Assembly: GCA_937916485.1 (NCBI GenBank)
Contig: CALFSV010000271.1
Coordinates: forward strand, 1 to 34,743
Source: an uncultured Paracoccaceae bacterium
GTDB lineage: Bacteria > Pseudomonadota > Alphaproteobacteria > Rhodobacterales > Rhodobacteraceae
Direction of reading: 5' to 3'
DNA length: 34,743 nucleotides
Part shown: one piece after another, positions 1-8,407 of the stretch
Layout of the letters: every line of letters begins with the position of its first letter
Position numbering within the stretch: the stretch's first letter is position 1
Notes under the pieces: generated by a model
Seen by the model: only the letters and a program-made list of their open reading frames with translations
Database searches by the model: none
What the model was told of the DNA's origin: nothing
Made by a program: the position numbers and the translations under genes

Positions 1-2
1 AC

Positions 3-254
3 TATTCAAACGTCAAGCAAAGCATTTGGTCAGACCCGTCAATGGATCTGGTGCTCTCGGCACTTTTCTCATCCGACTTTGACGCCCTCGATGTAGCACA
101 GCAACTGACGGATGCCGGGTTTAAGGGAAAATATCGCGCCGTCGCCAAAAGCCTGCCAAACCCAGCAGCCGTAAAAGCCGAAGTAAGCCGGATTGCCCCA
201 CAGCTGGATTTCGACATCTTCATCCTGGACCAGTTGTCCCCTGACAAATCATGA
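3..254 (+). CDS. C-terminal fragment of an unidentified protein, possibly receiver-like (5' end outside window)
   Basis: The reading frame is open from the left edge to a TGA at 252-254, so only about 83 C-terminal residues are visible. An ATG at 42 lies inside the frame, but the codons before it also read sensibly (VKQSIWSDPS), so I treat the gene as truncated by the window rather than starting there. The fragment alternates hydrophobic strands (LVLSALF, FDIFIL) with helices containing a LTDAGFKGKYRAV stretch. This resembles the second half of a receiver or pseudo-receiver fold, but I cannot see a phosphorylation site. Its stop overlaps the stop of the convergent metC-like gene. I do not recognise the family with confidence. 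Confidence 0.6.
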   Translation, partial: YSNVKQSIWSDPSMDLVLSALFSSDFDALDVAQQLTDAGFKGKYRAVAKSLPNPAAVKAEVSRIAPQLDFDIFILDQLSPDKS

Positions 255-1436
255 GGCGGCGCGGGCGGCCCTGACCATCTCGGAGATCAGCAACTCCGGC
301 TCTTCTATCCCTACAGACACCCGGAAAAAGCCCTGGCTGATGCCCAGGGCAGCCTGCGCTTCGGCACTAAGCGCCCTATGCGAGGACGAGGCGGGATGCG
401 ACAGGGTCGTGCCCACGTCCCCCAGCGTCGGGGCAAAGGCCACATCGGGCGCGGCCCGGGTCATGGCATTGGCCGCAGCCCTGCCCCCGGCCAGCTCAAA
501 GCTTAGCATATTGCCGCCCTGCCCGCCAAACAGGCCCACCGCCCGGTTGTGGTCAGGGTGGTCGGGCCTGGTCGGATAGATCACCCGCGTCACCCCCGAC
601 ACCTCTGCCAGCGCGTCAGCCAGCAGTCGGGCTGTGGACTGCGACCGCTCAAAACGCAGGTCAAAGGAATGCATCCCCCGTTCGGCCATCCAGCAGTCAT
701 ACGGGCTGGGCGTCATCCCCCAGGTGGCGTTTGCAGTTGCAATAGCGAGCCGCAGATCCGGATCGCGGGCGGCAACGTAGCCCAGGGTGGCGTCCGAATG
801 ACCGGCCAACAGTTTCGTCACCGAATGAATGGTGATGTCGGCCCCATGGGCAAACGGCTGATAAAGACGCGGCGTGGTGAAGGTGTTGTCAACGACCAGA
901 AGAATGCCGTGTTCCTTGGCCAGGGCGGCAATCCCTTCCATATCCGCGACCCGGATCGTGGGGTTCGAGATGACCTCAACCACGATCATCCGGGTGTTGG
1001 GGCGAAGTGCGGCCCGCATGGCCCCGACATCGGTAGGATCGGCCACTGATGTCTCGATGCCAAAACGAGGCAGGTCCTGGGTCATCAGGCGCAGGGTGCG
1101 GCCATATAGCTGGTCCCCCCCCAGCACATGATCCCCCGCCTTCAACACCCCAAGGAACGCGGCCCCGATGGCCGCCATGCCAGAGCCTGACATGATACCG
1201 GGCGTGTCAAACAGATCGGGCGCCCCTTCCAGCATGTCGATCTTGGCAGCCACCACGTCGGCGTTCGGGTGACCTTCGCGGGCATAGGTGTAGCCTGTCC
1301 CGTCCGTATACTGGGCGTCCAACGCATCAGGATCGGGCGAGGCATAGACGACCGAAGGCTGCAATGGCGTGACCACAGGGCGCGAGGTCGAGGTGGGCCA
1401 GTTCGTCCGGCGGACGAGGCTCTTGGGGATGTCCAT
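249..1436 (-). CDS. metC: Cystathionine beta-lyase-type PLP enzyme (Cys/Met metabolism family)
   Basis: This 395-residue protein is a cytosolic, PLP-dependent trans-sulfuration enzyme. Visible features are Y111 in GGDQLYGRT (the tyrosine that stacks on PLP), D183 in VVDNTFTTP (contacts the pyridine nitrogen) and K208 in SVTKLLAGHSD (Schiff-base lysine). Length and motif order match cystathionine beta-lyase, which splits cystathionine into homocysteine, pyruvate and ammonia. Related gamma-synthases and gamma-lyases share these motifs, so the exact reaction is inferred. Its ATG lies one base after the TGA of the preceding carbonic-anhydrase-like gene, which makes it the last gene of the yicC-gmk operon. 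There is no visible terminator, and its stop codon overlaps that of the convergent gene. Confidence 0.88.
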   Translation of the reverse strand: MDIPKSLVRRTNWPTSTSRPVVTPLQPSVVYASPDPDALDAQYTDGTGYTYAREGHPNADVVAAKIDMLEGAPDLFDTPGIMSGSGMAAIGAAFLGVLKAGDHVLGGDQLYGRTLRLMTQDLPRFGIETSVADPTDVGAMRAALRPNTRMIVVEVISNPTIRVADMEGIAALAKEHGILLVVDNTFTTPRLYQPFAHGADITIHSVTKLLAGHSDATLGYVAARDPDLRLAIATANATWGMTPSPYDCWMAERGMHSFDLRFERSQSTARLLADALAEVSGVTRVIYPTRPDHPDHNRAVGLFGGQGGNMLSFELAGGRAAANAMTRAAPDVAFAPTLGDVGTTLSHPASSSHRALSAEAQAALGISQGFFRVSVGIEEPELLISEMVRAARAAS

Positions 1437-1437
1437 G

Positions 1438-1956
1438 TCAGACCTCTTTCAGCCCGTCACGGAACCTGCGGGCGTTACTTTGGTAGTTCAGGGCCGAGGC
1501 CCGCAGCCTTTCGATGGCCTCCTCGTCGAGCATGCGGGTGACCTTGCCCGGCGCACCTATGACGAGCGAGCCGTCGGGGATCACCTTGCCTTCGGGGATC
1601 AGGGCCCCTGCCCCGATCAGGCAATTGCGCCCGATGACCGCCCGGTTGAGGACCGTGGCCCCCATCCCGATCAGGCTGTTGTCGCCGATGGTGCAGCCAT
1701 GCAGCATCGCCTTGTGCCCGATGGTGCAACCCGCGCCGATGGTGATCGGACAGCCCGGATCGGTGTGCAACACGCTGTTTTCCTGAATATTGGACCCTTC
1801 GCCCAACACGATCGCTTCGTTGTCGCCCCGGATCACCGTCCCGAACCAGACCGACGAATGGGCCGACAGGGTCACCCGGCCAATGATGTGACAGCCGGGG
1901 GCAACCCAGGCGGTTTCGACAATGCGGGGGCTGGTGCCGTCGATGGAATAGATCAT
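1438..1956 (-). CDS. Gamma-carbonic anhydrase family protein
   Basis: This 172-residue protein consists mainly of left-handed beta-helix hexapeptide repeats ([43 protein letters not shown]). It keeps the three histidines that bind zinc or iron in gamma-class carbonic anhydrases: H64 (SVLHTD), H81 (TIGHKA) and H86 (AMLHGC). Family members form trimers. Some hydrate CO2, while others (PaaY or YrdA type) have thioesterase or unknown roles, so the activity is not settled by sequence. The start overlaps the gmk stop as ATGA at 1953-1956, and metC follows after one base, which argues for translational coupling through this gene. Confidence 0.9.
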   Translation of the reverse strand: MIYSIDGTSPRIVETAWVAPGCHIIGRVTLSAHSSVWFGTVIRGDNEAIVLGEGSNIQENSVLHTDPGCPITIGAGCTIGHKAMLHGCTIGDNSLIGMGATVLNRAVIGRNCLIGAGALIPEGKVIPDGSLVIGAPGKVTRMLDEEAIERLRASALNYQSNARRFRDGLKEV

Positions 1957-2603
1957 GACTGTTCCTCGAATTCCGACTGCAACTTTCGGACGTGATCGGT
2001 CAGGCCGGGTTGCTGACTGCGCCGAAGACGCTCTGCCGTCACGATGCTTTTCAACTTCGCCTCGGTGGCGTCCAGATCGTCGTTGACCAGAACATAGTCA
2101 TATGCGTCCCAATGGCTGATCTCGTCCCAGCTCTTGAGCATTCTTTTGGCAATCGTCTCGGGCCCGTCCTGGCCCCGGCTGACCAGCCTGCGGCGCAGTT
2201 CCGCGATTGAGGGCGGCAGAAAGAAGATCGACAGGACGTGTTTGCCAAGGGCCGAGTTCTTGATCTGCTGCGCGCCTTGCCAGTCCACATCAAACAGAAC
2301 GTCCCGTCCGTCTTCAATAGCGGCCTCGACCGGTCCGCGAGGGGAGCCGTAGAAATTGCCAAACACATGGGCATGTTCCAGCATCTGGCTGTCGGCCACC
2401 TGCGACTTGAACGCGGCTTCTGTCAGAAAGTGGTAGTCGCTGCCGTCCACCTCGCCCGGACGCGGGGCACGGGTTGTGGCTGAAACCGAAAACCGGATCG
2501 TGTCGTCCCAGTCGCGCAACCTCCGGGTCAACGTCGTCTTGCCCGCCCCCGACGGCGAGGAAAGGATGATAAGGAGGCCGCGACGAGAAGTTGGGGCTGA
2601 CAT
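1953..2603 (-). CDS. gmk: Guanylate kinase
   Basis: Guanylate kinase phosphorylates GMP to GDP with ATP in the cytosol. The P-loop [10 protein letters not shown] sits at about residues 15-24, followed by the GMP-binding segment [19 protein letters not shown]. The frame extends 20 codons further upstream into yicC, but I chose the ATG at 2603. This gives a 216-residue protein of normal family length and places the start four bases after the yicC TAG, whereas the longer form would overlap yicC coding sequence. The 3' end overlaps the next gene as ATGA. The linkage of yicC and gmk is common in bacteria. Confidence 0.96.
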   Translation of the reverse strand: MSAPTSRRGLLIILSSPSGAGKTTLTRRLRDWDDTIRFSVSATTRAPRPGEVDGSDYHFLTEAAFKSQVADSQMLEHAHVFGNFYGSPRGPVEAAIEDGRDVLFDVDWQGAQQIKNSALGKHVLSIFFLPPSIAELRRRLVSRGQDGPETIAKRMLKSWDEISHWDAYDYVLVNDDLDATEAKLKSIVTAERLRRSQQPGLTDHVRKLQSEFEEQS

Positions 2604-2607
2604 GGGG

Positions 2608-3504
2608 CTATTCCACGTTCTGAATTTGCTCGCGCATCTGGTCGATAGCGGCCTTGAGGTCAAGACCGATCCGGGTCAGCGGGGCCGAACCGGACTTGGA
2701 GCAGACGGTATTGGCTTCGCGGTTGAATTCCTGGGTCAGGAAATCCAGCTTGCGGCCCTGCGGGCCATCCGTGGCCAAAAGCACCCTTGCCGCCGCGATA
2801 TGGGCGCGCAGGCGGTCAAGCTCTTCAGTAATGTCGGATTTGACGGCCAAAAGGGCAAGTTCCTGTGCAATGCGGCCTTCCTCGACCTCAGTGACATCCG
2901 TCACGATCCGGCGCAGTGCAGCGGAAAGCGAGGCGCGCACCTCGGGGCGGCGGGCCTCTGCCGCGGCACTGGCTTCTTCGATCAGACCTTCGATGCTGTC
3001 CAGCTGGGCGGCGATCACCCCATGAAGTGCCGCCCCTTCAGAGGCGCGCATAGCGGCGAAATCGGCAAGCAATAGATCGAAATCCGCCAGCAGCGCCTCT
3101 GGCAGGCCTTCATCGCTGCCCTCGGCCGGGCTTTGACCCTGCACGATAACACCGCGTTGGCTCAGCACATCCGCCGCAGTTGGCTGGCCCAGGGTGACGC
3201 CCATGGCAAAGGCCCGTTCCTGCACCTGGTCCAACGCCCCCAGCACCCGGTCAAGCTGGTCCTGGTCCAGAACCAGCGCCGTTGCCGCCTCATCCCGCGT
3301 CAGACGCAGGCCGACGGTCACGTTTCCCCGTGTCAGCCGGGCGGACAATGCCGCCCGCAGCCCCGCCTCGAGCCCCGGGATCCCTTCGGGAAGTCGCAGC
3401 CGAAGATCCAGACCGCGCCCGTTCACACCCCGCATTTCCCAGGCCCAGGCCTGTGTCGCGTGGCTGCCGGTACGGCTGGCAAAAGCTGTCATGGACTGAA
3501 GCAA
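2608..3504 (-). CDS. yicC: YicC/YloC family endoribonuclease
   Basis: This 298-residue protein has the family N-terminus MLQSMTAFA followed by the conserved [16 protein letters not shown] region. Near the C-terminus it carries the [18 protein letters not shown] block, which continues to [18 protein letters not shown] and is diagnostic of the YicC/DUF1732 family. Members act as endoribonucleases in RNA turnover. E. coli YicC is slightly shorter, so the length here is normal. It is the first gene of a four-gene minus-strand operon with gmk, a gamma-carbonic-anhydrase-like gene and metC. The region upstream (3505-3694) is divergent towards the PAS gene and must contain its promoter. Confidence 0.93.
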   Translation of the reverse strand: MLQSMTAFASRTGSHATQAWAWEMRGVNGRGLDLRLRLPEGIPGLEAGLRAALSARLTRGNVTVGLRLTRDEAATALVLDQDQLDRVLGALDQVQERAFAMGVTLGQPTAADVLSQRGVIVQGQSPAEGSDEGLPEALLADFDLLLADFAAMRASEGAALHGVIAAQLDSIEGLIEEASAAAEARRPEVRASLSAALRRIVTDVTEVEEGRIAQELALLAVKSDITEELDRLRAHIAAARVLLATDGPQGRKLDFLTQEFNREANTVCSKSGSAPLTRIGLDLKAAIDQMREQIQNVE

Positions 3505-3694
3505 GGCAAAGCTTTCTGAAAGGGGAGCAAAGGAAAACGTATCCCCGCACAGCTAAATGCAAACCATGCCGAGGGGCAACCCTGCGTCGGTCAGCGGGAC
3601 GGAACGTTAACCTTTTAGGCAATTTCAGGGCACCAGAATCGGGCCCGGTGCGTATACCTAAACAGGCGATTAACGGGCGGGGAGAGTTTTGCCG

Positions 3695-4345
3695 ATGTTT
3701 TCCAAAGACAATGAAGCCAATCACGACCTTCCGCACGCGGAAGTTGTGCCCCTCTCTTCGCGGAACCAGCCCGATCAGGCTGTGACAATTCTGGGGCAAC
3801 TGGAACAGTATTGGCGGGGCCTTTGTCGGACCGACGGTACGCCCTACCGGTCCGACATCACCGCCAGCGCCCTTGGGCCCGCCCTCCCCTACGCCTTTCT
3901 CGCAGAACGGGTCGCGGCAAGCACCCTGCGCCTGCGGGTCGCTGGGCGCGAGTTGGACCTGATCGCAGGCATGGAGACGCGGGGCCTGCCGTTAAGTGCG
4001 CTGTTTTCGGTCCCCGCGCGCAAGACCCTGGCAGAGGCGATCCAGACCATGACGTAACGACCGGCGCTTGTGGAAATGCCACTCAGCCTGCCGAACGGTC
4101 TTTTGCGCCGAGCGCAAAGGGGACGGATGATGCTGTTGCCCCTGCGTGATGATGCTGGTGGCCTGACCCGTGTGATGGGCGCCATCGTTCTGGACGAAAA
4201 GGTCCACGGCCGGGTGCCCGTCCGCCTGGATATTCCCGAAGATCAGCCGATCCGTGTCGATCCGGTTCCAATGCGGCAAATCGCCCAAGAAAAAAGGCCG
4301 GGCGACGGGCGCCCGGCCTTACGGCTTGTCGTGTCGAACGACTAG
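3695..4345 (+). pseudogene. PAS_5-type single-PAS protein interrupted by an in-frame TAA at 4055
   Basis: Two halves of one protein lie in the same reading frame, separated only by a TAA at 4055-4057 (codon 121 of 217). The first half contains LEQYWRGLCR, RSDITASALGPALPYAFLAE and the ELDLIAG core expected of PAS_5 proteins common in Rhodobacterales and Caulobacterales. The second half resumes with VEMPLSLPNGLL and RMMLLPLRDDAGGLTRVMGA, the C-terminal part of the same domain. Total length (216 residues plus stop) fits a complete protein. I chose the ATG at 3695 because GGGGAGAG at 3680-3687 is well placed for it and too close to the upstream TTG at 3689. It is a pseudogene, a readthrough case or a base-call error. 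Ligand and partner are unknown. Confidence 0.75.
4287..4320 (-). terminator. Rho-independent terminator of the class II DAHP synthase gene
   Basis: A perfect 11-bp stem (4294-4304 with 4310-4320) encloses a 5-base loop. Read on the minus strand, it is followed by a T-run (the complement of the A's at 4290-4295). It begins about 30 bases after the stop of the minus-strand aroG-type gene. On the plus strand the stem is inside the last codons of the PAS reading frame, and no T-run follows it, so it serves the minus strand. Confidence 0.88.
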
Positions 4346-4351
4346 GCGGCG

Positions 4352-5722
4352 CTAGACCGCTTCGGCCTTCTGCATCCGGGCGCGACGGTTCGTCAGCTCT
4401 TCCGCAACCAGGAACGCAAGTTCCAGAGACTGGCTGGCATTCAGGCGGGGATCGCAGGCGGTGTGATACCGGCTGGACAGATCCTCGTCCGTGACGGCGC
4501 GAACGCCACCGGTGCATTCGGTCACGTCAGCGCCTGTCATCTCGAAGTGGACGCCACCGGGGATCGAGCCTTCGTCGTTGTGGACGGCAAAGAACTCGCG
4601 CACCTCGCGCAGAACGCTGTCGAAGGGGCGTGTCTTGTAGCCCGTGCTCGACTTGATCGTATTGCCGTGCATCGGGTCACAGGACCAGACAACCGACGCA
4701 CCCTCTTCCTTCACGGCCTTGATGAGGCGGGGCAGATGTTCTGCCACGTTGCCAGCGCCAAACCGGGCGATCAGGGTGAGGCGACCCGGTTCGTTGCGCG
4801 GGTTGAGGGCTGCCATCAGCGCCTTGAGGTGGCCGGTGGTCATGCTCGGTCCGCACTTCAGGCCAATCGGGTTCTGCACGCCGCGGGCAAACTCGACGTG
4901 GGCTCCGTCGGGCTGACGGGTGCGGTCCCCGATCCAGATCATATGGCCAGAGCCGGCAAGCCACTGGCCGGTGGTGGAATCGACGCGGGTCAGCGCCTCT
5001 TCATACTCTAGCAGCAGCGACTCGTGCGACGTGTAGAACTCTACCGTTTCCATCGCATGCGATGCTTCTTCGCCGATGCCGGCCGCCTGCATGAAGTCGA
5101 GGGTGTCAGAGATGCGGTTGGCCAGCTCGCGGTACTTTTCCGCCTCGGGGGTCGCGGTAAAGCCAAGGGTCCAGGCGTGGACCTTGTGCACATCGGCATA
5201 ACCACCGGTCGAAAAGGCACGCAGCAGGTTCAGGGTCGCGGCCGATTGCAGGTAGGCCTGCAACATCCGCTCGGGGTCCGGCACCCGGCTGTCGGCGGTA
5301 AAGTCAAAACCGTTGATGATGTCGCCACGGTAGGACGGCAGTTCTGTCCCCGACACGGTTTCGGTATCGGCCGAACGGGGCTTGGCGAACTGGCCAGCCA
5401 TCCGGCCGACTTTTACGACCGGTACCTTGGCGGCGTAGGTCAGAACCATCGCCATCTGCAACATCACTTTGAAAGTGTCGCGGATCTGGTCTGCCTTAAA
5501 CTCGGCAAAGCTTTCGGCGCAGTCGCCGCCCTGCAGCAAGAACGCCTCGCCACGGGATACCTTGGCCAGCTGCGCTTTGAGCCGGCGGGCCTCGCCAGCA
5601 AAGACAAGCGGCGGATACGAGGACAAGCGGGTTTCCACCGCAGTCAGTTTGTCCAGGTCCGTATACTCGGGCATCTGGATCCGGGGCTTTGCACGCCAGT
5701 CAGACTTATGCCACTCAGTCAT
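4352..5722 (-). CDS. aroG: Class II 3-deoxy-7-phosphoheptulonate synthase
   Basis: The enzyme condenses phosphoenolpyruvate with erythrose 4-phosphate in the first step of the shikimate pathway. The 456-residue length and the motifs identify the plant-like class II type: [11 protein letters not shown] with metal-ligand C68, [22 protein letters not shown] and the C-terminal [13 protein letters not shown]. The class I enzymes of E. coli are unrelated in these motifs and shorter. The symbol follows the mycobacterial class II enzyme, and other names are in use. GGAG at a good distance supports the ATG at 5722. It is monocistronic, with its own terminator and a probable sigma70-type promoter upstream. 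Feedback control by aromatic amino acids is expected for the family but is not visible here. Confidence 0.95.
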   Translation of the reverse strand: MTEWHKSDWRAKPRIQMPEYTDLDKLTAVETRLSSYPPLVFAGEARRLKAQLAKVSRGEAFLLQGGDCAESFAEFKADQIRDTFKVMLQMAMVLTYAAKVPVVKVGRMAGQFAKPRSADTETVSGTELPSYRGDIINGFDFTADSRVPDPERMLQAYLQSAATLNLLRAFSTGGYADVHKVHAWTLGFTATPEAEKYRELANRISDTLDFMQAAGIGEEASHAMETVEFYTSHESLLLEYEEALTRVDSTTGQWLAGSGHMIWIGDRTRQPDGAHVEFARGVQNPIGLKCGPSMTTGHLKALMAALNPRNEPGRLTLIARFGAGNVAEHLPRLIKAVKEEGASVVWSCDPMHGNTIKSSTGYKTRPFDSVLREVREFFAVHNDEGSIPGGVHFEMTGADVTECTGGVRAVTDEDLSSRYHTACDPRLNASQSLELAFLVAEELTNRRARMQKAEAV

Positions 5723-5751
5723 TGTTTTGCTCCGTCTCGCTCAGGTCAGGC

Positions 5752-5768
5752 CCTGCATTCCATGCAGG
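5752..5768 (-). promoter_or_regulatory. 17-base dyad in the aroG leader
   Basis: CCTGCAT and ATGCAGG form a perfect 7-bp inverted repeat around a three-base centre, about 30 bases upstream of the aroG ATG and just downstream of the predicted transcription start. It could be an operator or a small leader hairpin. There is no T-run, so it is not a terminator. Confidence 0.4.
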
Positions 5769-5793
5769 CGCGAGCCCGTATAGACCCCCGCAG

Positions 5794-5822
5794 ACCATAG
5801 GCCAATGCAAAAACGTGCTCAA
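5794..5822 (-). promoter_or_regulatory. Candidate sigma70-type promoter for the class II DAHP synthase gene
   Basis: On the minus strand TTGAGC (5817-5822) and TATGGT (5794-5799) are separated by exactly 17 bases. Each matches four of six consensus positions. The predicted start lies about 65 bases before the ATG and leaves the 5752-5768 dyad in the leader. This is a pattern match only. Confidence 0.4.
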
Positions 5823-5946
5823 TTTCGGGGCATCGGCGGATCAATACGACTAAACCTGTCGCAAACGATGGCTCTTGTGGTCCCCTTGCAAACCTGTTGA
5901 GGATGATTGAAAGCGTCGCGCAGCCGCTTGGAACCGTGGGATTGGG

Positions 5947-6954
5947 ATGGAAACGCAACGGGTCAGAATTGAGGTCAAGGACAAGGGCGCGGTCAAGACG
6001 CGGCGCTATGTTTTTGTTCTGCTGGACAATTTCACCATGCTCTGTTTCGCCAGCGCCGTTGAAAGCCTGCGGATTGCCAATCGTATGGCTGGGAAAGAGC
6101 TGTATACTTGGGTTCTGGCTGGCGAAGGCGGCGAGATGGCGCGCTGTTCTGGCGGGACGGAATTCAAGCTTCAGATGGATCTTGCCGAACTCAACCGCGA
6201 AGACATCGTGATGGTCTGCGGCGGCATCGACGTTCAAAGTGCAACGACACGCAAGATGCTCAACTGGCTGCGCCGCGAGGCCCGACGCGGGGTGACGATG
6301 GCGGGCCTGTGCACGGCGGGCTACACTCTGGCCAAGGCCGGGCTTCTGGACGGCAAGAAGGCGACGATCCACTGGGAAAACCAGGACAGCTTTGCCGAAG
6401 AATTCGAAGAGGTGACATTGACCAAGTCTGTCTTTGTCGTCGATGGGAACCGGATCACGACGGCGGGCGGGACCGCGTCGATCGACCTGATGCTCAAACT
6501 GATCGCGGACGATCACGGCGAGGATCTGGCCAATGCGGTGGCCGATCAGCTGATTTATTCGTCGATCAGGACCGATCAGGACACCCAGCGCCTGTCGATC
6601 CCCACGCGGATCGGCGTGCGGCATCCCAAACTGAGCCGGGTCATCCAGATGATGGAACAGGCGATCGAGGACCCGATCAGCCCCGCCATTCTGGCCCGCG
6701 AGGTCGGCATGTCGACCCGGCAACTAGAGCGGCTGTTCCGGCGCTACCTGAACCGTAGCCCCAAGCGCTATTACATGGAATTGCGCCTCTCCAAGGCGCG
6801 CAACCTGTTGATGCAGACTGACATGAGCGTCATCAACGTCGCCCTTGCCTGTGGCTTTGCCTCGCCATCGCATTTCTCAAAATGCTACCGGGCGCATTAC
6901 GACACCACCCCCTATCGGGAACGGGGCACCCATGCGGCGCGGCTGTCCATCTGA
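5947..6954 (+). CDS. GlxA-family transcriptional regulator (DJ-1/PfpI-like domain plus AraC HTH)
   Basis: This 335-residue regulator has an N-terminal DJ-1/PfpI (class I glutamine amidotransferase-like) domain at about residues 20-190. A C-terminal AraC/XylS double helix-turn-helix follows at about 240-330 (ILAREVGMSTRQLERLFRRY, then VALACGFASPSHFSKCYR). The nucleophile-elbow cysteine is kept at C122 in MAGLCTAGYT, although family regulators usually use this domain for ligand sensing rather than catalysis. GbdR, CdhR and ArgR of pseudomonads share this architecture and respond to amino-acid-derived nitrogen compounds. It lies divergent from aroG and directly upstream of livK, so control of the transporter is a reasonable guess. 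The effector is unknown. Confidence 0.9.
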   Translation: METQRVRIEVKDKGAVKTRRYVFVLLDNFTMLCFASAVESLRIANRMAGKELYTWVLAGEGGEMARCSGGTEFKLQMDLAELNREDIVMVCGGIDVQSATTRKMLNWLRREARRGVTMAGLCTAGYTLAKAGLLDGKKATIHWENQDSFAEEFEEVTLTKSVFVVDGNRITTAGGTASIDLMLKLIADDHGEDLANAVADQLIYSSIRTDQDTQRLSIPTRIGVRHPKLSRVIQMMEQAIEDPISPAILAREVGMSTRQLERLFRRYLNRSPKRYYMELRLSKARNLLMQTDMSVINVALACGFASPSHFSKCYRAHYDTTPYRERGTHAARLSI

Positions 6955-7011
6955 CAGCAGCGGCCCTTTTTCCTGAATTATGGGGCATTAAGTATGGAAA
7001 AGTGATTTATA

Positions 7012-7042
7012 GGGCTCGCGTTGCGAGGCCTCTTTCCTTTTT
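7012..7042 (+). terminator. Weak terminator-like hairpin between the GlxA-type regulator gene and livK
   Basis: CTCGC (7015-7019) pairs with GCGAG (7023-7027) around a three-base loop. Two further G-C pairs lie outside one mismatch, and a pyrimidine tail rich in T follows (7031-7042). The stem is short and imperfect. It could end the regulator transcript or partly attenuate readthrough into livK. Confidence 0.4.
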
Positions 7043-7095
7043 GCAGGCCAAAGTCTAGCTTTCGGACGGGATAAATATCCATCAGGGAGAACGAA

Positions 7096-8292
7096 ATGAA
7101 AAAAGTACTGCTGGCCTCTGCGGCCACACTCGCACTGACAGGCGCTGCTTTTGCGGGCGGCCATGAGTCCGAAGTAAAGATCGGCGTCATTCTGGGCTTT
7201 ACCGGCCCACTTGAATCGATCACTCCCGCCATGGGCGCAGGTGCTGAACTTGCCATGGCCGAAGTGACGGCCTCGGGCGCCCTGATGGGCGGCATGACCG
7301 TGACGTCGATCCGAGGCGATTCGACCTGCATTGACGCCGCCGCAGCCACCGCAGCAGCCGAACGTCTGATCACCACCGATGGCGTCGTCGCCATCATGGG
7401 TGCCGACTGTTCCGGCGTCACCGGTGCGATCCTCCAAAACGTTGCCCGTCCGAACGGCATCGTGATGATCTCGCCCTCTGCCACATCCCCGGGTCTGTCG
7501 ACCGCCGAGGATGACGGCCTGTTCTTCCGCACAGCACCGTCCGACGCCCGCCAGGGTGTCGTGATGACCGAGGTTCTGATGGACCGCGGCATCACCGAAG
7601 TGGCCCTGACCTACACCAACAACGACTACGGCAAGGGCTTGGCCGACGCTTTCGAGGCAGCCTTTACTGCGGCTGGTGGCAGCGTGACGATCAACGCGGC
7701 ACACGAAGACGGCAAGGCCGACTACTCTGCCGAAGTCGCAGCACTGGCCTCGGCCGGTGGTGAAGTACTTGTCGTGGCAGGCTACACCGACCAGGGCGGC
7801 AAGGGGATCATCCAGGCCTCGCTCGATTCGGGTGCGTTTGACACCTTCGTCCTTCCCGACGGCATGGTTGGCCAGCAGCTGGTTGACGATATCGGTTCGG
7901 GCCTGAACGGGTCGTTCGGTCAGTACCCCGGCACAGACAGTGCAGGCGCTGAGATGTTCCAGGCTCTCGCTGCCGAGGCAGGCTTTGACGGCACCTCGGC
8001 CTTCGCACCCGAAAGCTACGACGCCGCAGCCCTGCTGATGCTGGCAATGGCCAAGGCCGGATCGACCGTTTCGGCCGAATTCGCTCCCTTCGTCATGGAG
8101 CTTGCCAACGCACCGGGCGAAGAAATCTTCCCGGGCGAGCTGGCCAAGGCGCTGGAACTGATCGCGGCCGGCACCGACATCGACTACGTCGGCGCCACCG
8201 CTGTCGAGCTGATCGGACCCGGCGAATCCGCTGGCAACTATCGCGAGATCGAGATCAACGACGGCGTGATCGAGACTGTTCGCTTCCGTTAA
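7096..8292 (+). CDS. livK: Periplasmic substrate-binding protein of a branched-chain-amino-acid-type ABC transporter
   Basis: The 398-residue precursor starts with a classic Sec signal peptide, MKKVLLASAATLALTGAAFA, with likely cleavage after A20. The mature protein begins VKIGVILGFTGPLESITPAMGAGAELA, the usual start of the Leu/Ile/Val-binding (Peripla_BP_6) fold. The second lobe shows TYTNNDYGKG and a later FAPESYDAAALLMLAMA segment. It captures the ligand in the periplasm and delivers it to LivHM. The HAAT-family ligand may be another amino acid or amide, so the specificity implied by the name is not proven. AGGGAGAA at 7084-7091 supports the start. A strong hairpin follows the stop, as expected where the binding protein must exceed the membrane parts. 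Confidence 0.9.
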   Translation: MKKVLLASAATLALTGAAFAGGHESEVKIGVILGFTGPLESITPAMGAGAELAMAEVTASGALMGGMTVTSIRGDSTCIDAAAATAAAERLITTDGVVAIMGADCSGVTGAILQNVARPNGIVMISPSATSPGLSTAEDDGLFFRTAPSDARQGVVMTEVLMDRGITEVALTYTNNDYGKGLADAFEAAFTAAGGSVTINAAHEDGKADYSAEVAALASAGGEVLVVAGYTDQGGKGIIQASLDSGAFDTFVLPDGMVGQQLVDDIGSGLNGSFGQYPGTDSAGAEMFQALAAEAGFDGTSAFAPESYDAAALLMLAMAKAGSTVSAEFAPFVMELANAPGEEIFPGELAKALELIAAGTDIDYVGATAVELIGPGESAGNYREIEINDGVIETVRFR

Positions 8293-8309
8293 GTCGAAGC
8301 GCATATCGG

Positions 8310-8340
8310 GACGTGGCCCGGGTTGATCCCGGGCCACGTC
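8310..8340 (+). promoter_or_regulatory. Strong intercistronic hairpin after livK
   Basis: A perfect 13-bp GC-rich stem (8310-8322 with 8328-8340) encloses the loop TTGAT, 18 bases after the livK stop. No T-run follows (TTGCCATAAG), so it is a poor intrinsic terminator. It could stabilise the 3' end of livK mRNA or cause partial termination before livG. It lies 68 bases upstream of the livG start. Confidence 0.7.
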
Positions 8341-8407
8341 TTGCCATAAGGCGAGGCGACCGCGACCTCCGGGTCCGGGAACGTCTCTCCAGACAGGGAA
8401 GACTGAC

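Noticed and set aside
5717..5800. A 27-codon leader peptide frame with Tyr and Trp codons before aroG, as for attenuation.
   Set aside because: Its ATG falls inside the predicted -10 element, it lacks a ribosome-binding site, and it has only one Tyr and one Trp codon.
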